Shown one piece after another: positions 1-7,451 of a stretch of 10,812 nt of DNA. The translations under genes were made by a program, and so were the position numbers. Source of the stretch: Theodoxus fluviatilis (taxonomy: Eukaryota > Mollusca > Gastropoda > Cycloneritida > Neritidae); the NCBI GenBank assembly GCA_034096865.1, contig JAWQFJ010002826.1, positions 61,873 through 72,684 of the forward strand, written 5' to 3'. The notes under the pieces are model-generated. The model did not search any database. It saw nothing but the letters and a program-made list of their open reading frames with translations, and was not told the DNA's origin. Positions within the stretch are counted from its first letter, which is position 1, and the number at the start of each line of letters is the position of its first letter.

Positions 1-59
1 CAACATTTTACACATATAAAATGTGCACAACACACATGTACACACTTAAAATGTCCTAA

Positions 60-115
60 ACACACACACAGACACGCACACACACACACACACGCACACA
101 CACTCCCACACACTC
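60..115 (+). repeat. CA dinucleotide microsatellite
   Basis: An imperfect (CA)n run with interruptions GACACG, CACG and CTCC. It directly precedes the SINE-like element. More CA-rich sequence (about 360-385) follows the element, suggesting insertion into a CA tract. Confidence 0.95.
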
Positions 116-359
116 CCTGGCTGAGTGGTTAGCATGCTTGACCTGCAGCTGCTTGCAGCTGATGGGAGCAGTTTTCCAGATTATAAAGTTTCATCCTTCA
201 GCAAGGTACTTTACTCACATTGCTTCCAAAGGAGTTGAGATGGTGTCAGTCATAAAAAGAGATAGCCCGATGACCAGAGGGTAAATGTGTGTGGTTTAAG
301 CACCCATCAATGGGTGGAAAAGTCACAGTATAAAGAAGAGCACCTTTACCTTTACATCC
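116..359 (+). mobile_element. tRNA-derived SINE-like element
   Basis: The start resembles the 5' half of a tRNA: TGGCTGAGTGG at 118-128 fits the RNA polymerase III A-box consensus TRGYNNARNGG, followed by TTAGCATGC. A B-box is not clear: GGGAGCAGTTTTCC (164-177) is at best degenerate. The 3' end is CACCTTTACCTTTAC, a short tandem tail typical of tRNA SINEs. The body has a perfect 7-bp hairpin, CACCCAT-CA-ATGGGTG, at 301-316. The degraded B-box suggests an old, inactive copy. I do not assign it to a named family. Confidence 0.6.
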
Positions 360-1426
360 ACACACATCCATGTACACACACACAAAGAAATTGTTCATAA
401 GACACAGACATTACATTCATGCACACATAAGAAGACGTGCATGCACACAATCTCATGTACACACATGAAATGTCAGCAACAAGCATGTATATGAACATTC
501 CCTGTCTGTTTTACAGTGTGTGGTCCTTGTGTTTCGTGCTGTCTTGGGCTCTTTGTCTAGTGTAATGATGATGATAATGATGCTTATAATTGCCATTCAA
601 TTAGTCCATCTCCACTCACTAACATAGCATTGGTGCAGAAACCTTCCTAACAGGATAAAAGAAAAGATTCCTTAAGCAGAAGGCCAGTTGCCCATGGATA
701 TACTTGAATTTTACATTAAGGGAATGGTTTTTCCTTTCCTTTTATGCAGTCAACAACGGTAAGGTCTGGGTAACTAGACCTTCTTTAGTCAGTGGTGTAG
801 GGAGTGCTGAGTGATTCTGTGTTGAAGAATTAAACATCTGAATGCTCCTTGTGGCTTTTTGATGTTCTTGTATGAAAAATCATTCCAGAAAAGGATAAAA
901 TTGAACTTGTTCATTTACCTACTTGTTTTGCCAGGCAAAATTACTGTAGGATGAATTGGATTACATTCCAGTCTGGTTTGATGGTTGTTATGTATTTTTA
1001 ATTGGAAACGCATTGAAAAATATATGTAAGTGCTTTTCACCAGCCAAGCTGTTGGGAACTGTATGAAGGTGCTAGTTTTCCATGTAAATTTTCCAAACCT
1101 GAAGTGACCTGGTATATTATTCCTGCAAGCATGTATGTTGCCATGGTAACTGGGAAGCTTGTTGACAGAAATTGTTTTTGTGTGGAACAGAGGTCATTGC
1201 AGGCTTTGTGAAGGGGTGCTGTGGCCGCACCTTGGCAGTATTGAAAAACTCAGTTCCAACTGTGTGATCTGACTGTAATTGGCCAATCTCTCTTTCCCCT
1301 CCACATGATGTTTTGCATTTCTTGCTTACCCAACAGTAGAAGAACAACAACAGTGCTGAAAGAAACAGTTCAAATTACACAGCATGATAGGTTTTCCCAA
1401 CATTTGCCCTTCAACTTATTGCTCAT

Positions 1427-1660
1427 GGCCCGTATTCACAACGGCGATTTATCTTTTTAACACTCGATTTATCCCCTAGCCCCGCGTTATCTTGATCGGT
1501 TAGATAAGGTACGCTTGTCAGAGGATCCTAGGTTGCGCTTTGCTATATATACTGGTTTCCAGCCAAGGGAGAGCGGAACAGGCAGTTGGAATCGTCTGAG
1601 TTAAGAGATAAATCGGAGTTAAAATAAATCGTCGATAAATCGCCGTTGTGAATACGGGCC
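1427..1660. mobile_element. MITE with perfect 27-bp terminal inverted repeats
   Basis: GGCCCGTATTCACAACGGCG at 1427 continues to 1453 and is matched base for base, in inverse, by 1634-1660. Inside the termini a second imperfect inverted repeat, built on CGATTTATC, extends the arms to about 60 bp. The 234-bp element has no coding capacity. CAT flanks both ends (1424-1426 and 1661-1663), a possible 3-bp target duplication. Terminal GGCCC and a 3-bp duplication would fit a PIF/Harbinger-type DNA transposon, but CAT is not the usual TWA target, so the superfamily is tentative. Confidence 0.88.
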
Positions 1661-1720
1661 CATGCAAATAGAGCAGTGAAAGGGATGGGAATGTGAGATT
1701 GGGGAATTGAACCTTTTCAC

Positions 1721-1804
1721 TTTTTTCTTTCTTTCATCCTTTTTTCTGTCATCATTTCTTTCTTTCATCATTTCTCATTCTTTCTTTGCCTTCTTGTCTT
1801 TCCT
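1721..1804 (+). repeat. TTTC/TCAT-rich imperfect microsatellite
   Basis: A pyrimidine-rich strand made of TTTC, TTTCATCA and related units. It is a simple, degenerate repeat within the upstream intron. Confidence 0.85.
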
Positions 1805-2258
1805 GTTAGTGGGTCATCTGTAGAAACAAAGGTCAGGGTTACCCAATCTATCAGTTTCAGCATATGGAGTAGGCTCAAAAGAAAGTGGAGTTGTAGCTTA
1901 GGTGAAATAGAGATTTGTGAAATTGATTTTGCTTTCTGTGTGTCAGTTAATTGAGTCGGTCCTAATTTTCCAATATAATTTTAGAAAATTGGCAGGAAAT
2001 GGCTTTGTGTCACAATTATGTAGACTGAACAAGGTCAAATATGTTTTGGATGACTTATGAAATCTTCTTTTTGATGTATTGCTTGAAGGTGGAGGGAAGA
2101 GGGATTCAGGCAGTCGAAGAATCAAGCGGGGTTGGATGTGAAGTGGTTTAATGCAGACAGTAGATGTGGTTAACTCGCATTATGGAATCCCCTGCGGTTC
2201 TTTTTGATAATAAATGCTGACTGTTGCATTGATTATCTCAATTTGATACTGATATCAA

Positions 2259-2259
<1 letters not shown>

Positions 2260-2310
<51 letters not shown>

Positions 2311-2318
2311 GTCATCAT
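2260..2318 (+). repeat. ATC trinucleotide microsatellite
   Basis: About 19 copies of ATC with a single GTC interruption near the 3' end. Confidence 0.97.
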
Positions 2319-2572
2319 TTTCTTTGGAATCAATTAGCTTAATACTTTAGCCAGAGAATGTTCCATTAGTTGAGCATAAAAAATTCAAAAGTTTTCCCCC
2401 ATGTTCAATTGTACTTATGTTACAAATTCCAAGTACATCAGAAGAGGATTATAACCCAAGAGTTATTTTTGAAAATTCTCTTTGATGGGAAAGGTGCTTG
2501 ATTGCCTCAGATGAGAAGTTTACTCTTTATAGGTTCAATAATATGACTAATGTTTTCCTCTTTCATTTGCAG

Positions 2573-2744
2573 CCCTGCCACCAGGCGACGTATTAGAGAT
2601 CGTTTTGCCCCAGAGTCTCCAGAAAGAAGGGCATTCCAGCCTCCTGGGCCTGCCCCCAGACAGCCTCACCCTCATCCTGCCCTGGTCACCACCAGCCTCC
2701 CCCACTCCCACGCCCACCCCCCTGGCACTCTGGACTCAGGCCAG
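2573..2744 (+). CDS. RNF38: Internal exon of RNF38/RNF44-like gene (RAF.PP His/Pro-rich segment)
   Basis: The 172-nt exon starts after a pyrimidine-rich acceptor (tcctctttcatttgcag, AG at 2571-2572). The first base completes a split codon (phase 2). It reads PATRRRIRDRF, then PERRAFQPPGPAPRQPHPHP, and ends TLDSGQ. The basic RRR.RDR stretch followed by RAFQPPG.(A)PR..HP resembles the RR..R..DR and RAFHPP..SPR..HP segments I recall from human RNF38. The only donor that fits phase and context is CAG|GCAAGC, a GC rather than GT donor. The frame runs on to a stop at 2799-2801, with only weak GT dinucleotides in the GT repeat as alternatives. The left boundary is well supported. The right boundary is an inference, strengthened because its phase 0 end matches the phase 0 start of the next exon. 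Confidence 0.72.
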
Positions 2745-2750
2745 GCAAGC
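2743..2750 (+). other. Probable GC-type 5' splice site (GC-AG intron)
   Basis: CAG|GCAAGC, with the non-canonical GC at 2745-2746. Apart from its last base it matches the known GC-AG donor consensus CAG|GCAAGT. It pairs in phase 0 with the acceptor AG at 5605-5606. No good GT donor occurs in the reading frame before the stop at 2799. Confidence 0.62.
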
Positions 2751-2758
2751 ATCATCTG

Positions 2759-2800
2759 CACAGAGAGAGAGAGAGGAGAGGGAGGGTGTGTGTGTGTGTG
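2759..2800 (+). repeat. GA tract followed by GT tract
   Basis: CAGAGAGAGAGAGAGGAGAG followed by a GTGTGT run. It lies 15 bp after the proposed GC donor, so length changes here could affect recognition of that donor. Confidence 0.9.
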
Positions 2801-3369
2801 AATGGACTGAGATAATATTGTTCCTTTTTCAGAACCTACATTTTTTTACTCACATGCGAAGCAAAAGTGAGTCTATGAAAAACTTTTAACTTTGGATTTT
2901 TCTGAGACTATTAAGTTTATCAACACCCAATTTGGCATGATGGTGTATGATGACAAGGCATCAAAAAACATACATAGTGACTTGACCTTGCTTCAAGGTC
3001 GCAGTCTAAAAAACAGCAATTTTTCACATTTTCCCAAATTTATCTGAAGTTTTTGAGATTGGATACCTGACCTATATATGGTGAATAGGGCAAAGTAATC
3101 CCTATCTTTTAATACCAGTTTGATTGACCTTGCGTCAAGGTCACAGGAGCTCTTTAAAGTTGGATTGTATACATATTTTGAAGTGACCTTGATCCTGAAC
3201 TATGGAAGATAACTCTTCCAAACTTCATAACATTGTAGTACACATGTTATACTTTCATACTAGGTCACCTGTGTCGTCCGTCCGGGCATCCTGTCATCCG
3301 TAAAAATAACTTTAACGTTGGATTTTTGACTCGCATGCGAAGCAAAAGTGAGTCTATGTACTGAGCCGT

Positions 3370-3415
3370 GTCGTCCGTCCGTCCGGGCGGGCGTCCGTCC
3401 GTCCGTCCGTCCGTA
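3370..3415 (+). repeat. GTCC tetranucleotide run inside copy B
   Basis: CGTCCGTCCGTCC-type units interrupted by GGGCGGGCG. They are CpG-rich in an otherwise AT-rich intron. Shorter related runs sit at about 3272-3300 and 4425-4464. Confidence 0.85.
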
Positions 3416-4084
3416 AAAAACTTAAACGTTGGATTTTTCTCGGAGACTATTAAGTCTATCAACACCAAATGTGGCATGATGGTGTATGATGACAAGGCCT
3501 CAAAAAACATACATAGTGACTTGACCTTGCTTCAAGTTCAAGGTCACAGGAGCCATAAATGTGGTCTCAAAAACAGTCATTTTTCACATTTTCCCAATTT
3601 TCTCCCACGTTATTGAGAATGGCGACCTTAGCTACAAGTGGTATATAGGTCAAAGCAAGCCCTATCTTTTGATACCAGTTTGGTTGACCTTGCTTCAAGG
3701 TCAAGGTCACAGGAGCTCTTCAAAGTTGGATTGTATACATATTTTGAAGTGACCTTGACCCTGAACTATGGAAGATAACTGTTTCAAACTTAATAATTAT
3801 GTGGGGCACATGCTATACTTTCATCATGAGACACATTTGGTCACATATCATCAAGGTCAAGGTCACTTTGACCCTTATGAAATGTGACCAAAATGGGGTA
3901 GTGAACCACTAAAAGTGACTATATCTCATGGTAGAAAGTGCCAATAAGCACCATTGTGCTTCCTATGTCTTGAATTAACAGCTTTGTGTTGCATGACCTT
4001 GGATGACCTTGACCTTGGGTCAAGGTCACATGTATTTTGGTAGGAAAAATGTGTAAAGCATTTCTTTGTGTATGATGTCATTGG

Positions 4085-4157
4085 TAGGTTTAGTTGTTTG
4101 ACCTTGACCTTGAAGGTCACCTGAAGGTCAAGGTCATATAAAGGTCAAGGTCAAGCA
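4085..4157. promoter_or_regulatory. Densest cluster of nuclear-receptor half-sites (copy B tail)
   Basis: TGACCTTGACCTTGAAGGTC, then CACCTGAAGGTCAAGGTCA, then AAAGGTCAAGGTCAAGC. This contains TCAAGGTCA-type sites in both orientations, four by hand count, plus AGGTCAAGGTCA direct repeats with zero spacing. Copy D has the same cluster at 5140-5187 but lacks 17 bp (one AGGTCA pair). Binding is inferred only. Confidence 0.5.
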
Positions 4158-5606
4158 TGTGAGTCGTATGGGCTTTGCCCTTCTTGTTCTTGGAGACTAT
4201 TAAGTCTGTCAACACCCAATTTGGCATGATGGTGTAGGATGACAAGGCGTCAAAAAACATGCGTAGTGACTTGACCTTGCTTCAAGGTCAAGGTCACAGG
4301 AGCTCTTCAAAGTTGGATTGAATACATATTTTGAAGTGACCTTGACCCTGAACTATGAAAGATAACTCTTCCAAACTTCATAACATTGTAGTACACATGT
4401 TATACTGTTATACTAGGTCACCCGTGTCGTCCGTCCAGGCATCCGGGGTGTCCTGTCGTCCGTAAAAAACTTTAACGTTGGATTTTTCTCTGAGACTGTT
4501 AAGTCTATGAATACCCAATTTGGCATGATGGTGTATGATGACAAGGCATCAAAAAACATACATAGTGACTTGACCTTGCTTCAAGGTCAAGGTTTGCTTG
4601 GGCCATAAATGTCTAAAAATAGCAATTTTTCACATTTTCTTAATTTTCTCTGAAGTTTCTGAAATTGGATACCTGACCTATATATGGTATATAGGGCAAA
4701 GTAAGCCCTATCTTTTGATACCGGTTTGGTTGACCTTGCTTCAAGGTCAAGGTCACAGGAGCTCTTCAAAGTTGGATTGTATATATATTTTGAAGTGACC
4801 TCGACCCTGAACTATGGACGATAACTGTTTCAAACTTTATAATAATGTGGGGCACATGTTATACTTTCATCATGAGACACATTTGGTCACATATCACAAA
4901 GGTCAAGGTCACTTTGACCCTTATGAAATGTGACCAAAATGGGGTAGTGAACCACTAAAAGTGACCATATCTCATGGTAGAAAGTGCCAATAAGCACCAT
5001 TGTGCTTCCTATGTCTTGAATGAACAGCTTTGTGTTGCATGACCTTGGATGACCTTGACCTTGGGTCAAGGTCACATGTATTTTGGTAGGCAAAATGTGT
5101 AAAGCATTTCTTAGTGTATGATGTCATTGGTAGCTTTAGTTGTTTGACCTTGACCTTGAAGGTCACCTGAAGGTCAAGGTCAAGCATGTGAGTTGTATGG
5201 GCTTTGCCCTTCTTGTTTTTAGTGGCACTTACTTAATAAGCAAATTTCTAAAGGAATCCAATACACCTACATTTTTGTTGTGTGAAGAGGCTTGAATTGA
5301 GTGATGGTCTGATATACAGTAGATGGGCAGGGATTTTCACAGCTTTATAGCTGAGAACATGAAGGCTTTGACTTCTGTGGACATTGAATTGCTCTTGTAA
5401 CAAACTAAGAGGTTGTTAGTGAGTGGTCACAGGAGGCAGTGCCAACCCGGGAGCTATTCTGGGAGTTCATGCAGACATGCTGGTGTGGTGCCATGAGAAG
5501 GATGTGCTTTTTCACCTGTCAGACTGTTTGGTCTTCGCTTCTGATCATTCCACACCTACTGCTTGTCATTGAGATCCTGACAGAAATGATTTGACTGTTC
5601 AAACAG

Positions 5607-5945
5607 CTTCCTGCCACTACAACCATGACGATGCCTCCCTACGCCATCCCGGTGTGTGCTGGGCCACAGTTCCCCGTGTGCACGGCTGCTGCCCACATGG
5701 CGGCGATGTGCTCCGGAGTGCAGACTACCTGGTCCCTGCCTCCATGCACCCTGCAGCTGCACCCTTCTTGCGGCTTTCCCCACCTCCCCACATGTGCTCT
5801 CCCCCCCATGCCAGTCCCATCTCACCTTCCCCACCTTCTCCACCATCCCCCCCACCACACCTCCCACCATGTCCACCATCCCCCACCCCACCCCTTGGGT
5901 CTGACTCCTAACCCACACTACCACCACTCTACGCACAGTCTGCAG
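5607..5945 (+). CDS. RNF38: Internal exon of RNF38/RNF44-like gene (PxC repeats and His/Pro-rich tract)
   Basis: This 339-nt exon encodes 113 codons, phase 0 at both ends. It opens LPATTTMTMPPYAIPVCAG, close to the VTTVAPHGIPLCTG segment I recall in human RNF38. Cysteines at exon residues 17, 25, 35, 47, 55 and 63, mostly in P-x-C contexts, reproduce the family's repeated (I/L)PxC motif. The second half is a proline/histidine run (about residues 69-110) like the HPPHLSPHHPP region of RNF38. The donor is strong: CTGCAG|GTGAGTAA at 5946. Because it is phase 0-0, skipping it would keep the frame. The C-rich composition leaves all three forward frames open across much of the exon. The chosen frame is the one with the PxC motifs and both splice signals. 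Confidence 0.82.
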
Positions 5946-6447
5946 GTGAGTAATCAAGTCTAGATGTAGTGTGCTACTGGAAATTTGATATCTTATTTGC
6001 TGCAGTGGACCATAACCACACACCAAAAAACTGCTGGAATATTCCCCGTATCTGTATCTTGTGAAAAGTCTGGATGAGTTGGTCTGAACTCTCCACTGAG
6101 GTGTGATTGCTTTTGTAGTTGTTCAGAGTTGTCTGTGTGATGTGCAGTAAATAGAGATTTGAATGCGTACATGTGGCAATCTTGTCAACTAGGTGGAATT
6201 GAGTCTAGAACCTCAGATTCATGTACTGTATGTCTCTTTGGAGAAGATTGGTGCTTTCAGTCTGTAAAAATGTTTTAGACTTGGCATTTCTTCCTTTGAT
6301 AATAGTTTGTGTCATGAGGTGGCTGGAAAACTTTGCATTGTGCGGTGCATCACCAAGCCAGTTGCAGTGTCGTGGGTGTATGGGGTATTTTGGCCTTGCA
6401 GGAGCGAAGTATGCTTTACCTTGTGTTGTTTACTGTTGGCCATGCAG
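5946..6447 (+). other. Intron, 502 bp
   Basis: It begins GTGAGTAA and ends TTGGCCATGCAG. I see no repeat or other gene in it. The open frame that runs through its 3' part into the next exon is simply intron read-through and has no start of its own worth calling. Confidence 0.72.
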
Positions 6448-6585
6448 GAGGAGGAGGTGCCCATCATGGATCACCGTCAGGCCTACGCCCACAGCACCCA
6501 CCTGCACCACCCCACATTACAGCCACCTTCGCCCCCTGTCCTCCTCCAGGAGTCCCCCATCCACCCTTCCCCCCATGACATCTAT
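6448..6585 (+). CDS. RNF38: Internal exon of RNF38/RNF44-like gene with alternative repeated donors
   Basis: Minimal form: 138 nt, 46 codons, phase 0-0, after acceptor TTGGCCATGCAG. It reads EEEVPIMDHRQAYAHS, then HPTLQPPSPP, and ends HPSPHDIY. This aligns with the ENEVELLGEH...PPTLPPSAP stretch I recall from RNF38. The first usable donor is CTAT|GTGAGT at 6586. Joined to exon 8155 it gives DIY|GPYSRLYPHTRR, which lines up with FGVPYPPFMPRR in the human protein, so the short form is a sensible product. The 3' end of this exon is the seed of a 51-bp tandem array. Equivalent donors every 51 bp could lengthen the exon in frame, so its true 3' end cannot be fixed from sequence alone. Confidence 0.75.
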
Positions 6586-7451
6586 GTGAGTGTTGCCTTC
6601 CCCTCCTTCATCCACCCTTCCCCCCATGACATCTATGTGAGTGTTGCCTTCCCCTCCCCCATCCACCCTTCCCCCCATGACATCTATGTGAGTGTTGCCT
6701 TCCCCTCCCCCATCCACCCTTCCCCCCATGACATCTATGTGAGTGTTGCCTTCCCCTCCCCCATCCACCCTTCCCCCCATGACATCTATGTGAGTGTTGC
6801 CTTCCCCTCCCCCATCCACCCTTCCCCCCATGACATCTATGTGAGTGTTGCCTTCCCCTCCCCCATCCACCCTTCCCCCCATGACATCTATGTGAGTGTT
6901 GCCTTCCCCTCCCCCATCCACCCTTTCCCCCATGACATCTGTGTGAGTGTTGCCTTCCCCTCCCCCATCCACCCTTCCCCCCATGACATCTATGTGAGTG
7001 TTGCCTTCCCCTCCCCCATCCACCCTTCCCCCCATGACATCTGTGTGAGTGTTGCCTTCCCCTCCCCCATCCACCCTTCCCCCCATGACATCTATGTGAG
7101 TGTTGCCTTCCCCTCCCCCATCCACCCTTCCCCCCATGACATCTATGTGAGTGTTGCCTTCCCCTCCCCCATCCACCCTTCCCCCCATGACATCTATGTG
7201 AGTGTTGCCTTCCCCGCCCCCATCCACCCGTCCCCCCATGACATCTATGTGAGTGTTGCCTTCCCCTCCCCCATCCACCCTTCCCCCCCTGACATCTATG
7301 TGAGTGTTGCCTTCCCCTCCCCCATCCACCCTTCCCCCCATGACATCTATGTGAGTGTTGCCTTCCCCTCCCCCATCCACCCTTCCCCCCATGACATCTG
7401 AGTGTTGCCTTCCCCCCATGACATCTATGTGAGTGTTGCCTTCCCCTCCCC
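6552..7451 (+). repeat. 51-bp minisatellite duplicating an exon-intron junction
   Basis: The unit is 51 bp: GTGAGTGTTGCCTTCCCC, then a C-rich tract, ending CCCATGACATCTAT. The first partial copy is the exon end itself (about 6552-6585). Full units start at 6586 and every 51 bp after, up to 7300 (15 units). A sixteenth starts at 7351 and lacks 4 bp near its end (about 7399). A truncated copy then runs to about 7451. Units are nearly identical. I see substitutions only in unit 1 (two bases, C-rich tract), unit 7 (two), unit 9 (one), unit 13 (two) and unit 14 (one). In the forward exon frame each unit reads VSVAFPSPIHPSPHDIY. The reverse strand is also open, but that is a by-product of the repeat. 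Confidence 0.95.
6586..7434 (+). promoter_or_regulatory. Ladder of 17 potential 5' splice sites
   Basis: TAT|GTGAGT (TGT|GTGAGT after units 7 and 9) occurs at 6586, 6637, 6688 and so on every 51 bp to 7351, with one more at 7429. GTGAGT is intact in all of them. Because 51 is divisible by three, the 16 periodic donors share phase 0. The 7429 site lies beyond an in-frame TGA at 7399-7401 and would not give an open product. GT sites are seen directly; their use is inferred. Confidence 0.7.

Larger units (their letters stand above)
1..2572 (+). other. Upstream intron, no exon recognised
   Basis: No stretch here reads as a plausible RNF38/RNF44 exon, and the short open frames have random composition. 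Repeats inside are listed separately. 361-1426 holds CA-rich sequence at its start, a short ATG-type run (about 563-582), and otherwise unique AT-rich DNA. 1661-2572 holds two microsatellites and otherwise unique sequence. Confidence 0.5.
2848..5217. repeat. AGGTCA-rich interspersed repeat block, four related copies (A-B-C-D)
   Basis: Four copies of one family lie head to tail. A is about 2848-3262, B about 3328-4187, C about 4188-4418 and D about 4480-5217. Shared landmarks are ATTAAGTCTATCAACACC, GGCATGATGGTGTATGATGA, ACTTGACCTTGCTTCAAGGT and, in B and D only, TCATGGTAGAAAGTGCCAAT and GGGCTTTGCCCTTCTTG. A and C both end with a GTCGTCCGTCC linker and lack the B/D tail. A left end (ACTCACATGC, 2848-2857) and the D right end (GCATGTGAGT, 5184-5193) are perfect inverted repeats. 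B has the same pairing with one mismatch (3328-3338 with 4155-4165). No protein-coding capacity is credible. It may be a non-autonomous transposon family. Confidence 0.88.
2745..5606 (+). other. Intron, about 2.9 kb, repeat-filled
   Basis: This interval runs from the GC donor to the AG before exon 5607-5945. A GA tract and then a GT tract follow the donor (about 2760-2800). The AGGTCA-rich repeat block occupies 2848-5217. The remaining 5218-5606 is ordinary non-repetitive sequence in which I see no further gene. In the frame of the next exon there is a TGA at 5592-5594, so translation cannot enter from upstream and the acceptor at 5605-5606 is strongly favoured over the nearby AGs at 5522 and 5583. 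Confidence 0.65.

Noticed and set aside
60..115. Short tandem repeats considered as a CRISPR array
   Set aside because: These are dinucleotide and trinucleotide microsatellites with no spacers, in a eukaryotic setting.
116..190. A functional tRNA gene
   Set aside because: Only the A-box half is recognisable. There is no intact B-box, anticodon stem or acceptor stem pairing that I can draw.
2888..5187. Several 60-80 residue open frames with phrases such as LTLLQGQGHRS and DLDPRSRSSKV
   Set aside because: These are translations of AGGTCA/TGACCT runs in the repeat. They recur with the repeat copies and resemble no protein.
5556..6026. A 156-residue minus-strand open frame opposite exon 5607-5945
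   Set aside because: It is the shadow of a C-rich exon. The plus strand has the PxC motifs, family similarity and both splice sites.
6307..7401. A 364-residue plus-strand protein read straight through 6307-7401 as a single gene
   Set aside because: Its first part is intron read-through before the acceptor at 6447, and the repeat part crosses strong donors. Only 6448-6585, plus possible repeat extensions, belongs to the exon.
6517..7419. A 300-residue minus-strand open frame with 17-residue repeats (GGRVDGGGEGNTHIDVM)
   Set aside because: It is the antisense reading of the 51-bp minisatellite. Any repeat unit divisible by three without stops gives this. The sense strand has the RNF38-like exon and splice sites.
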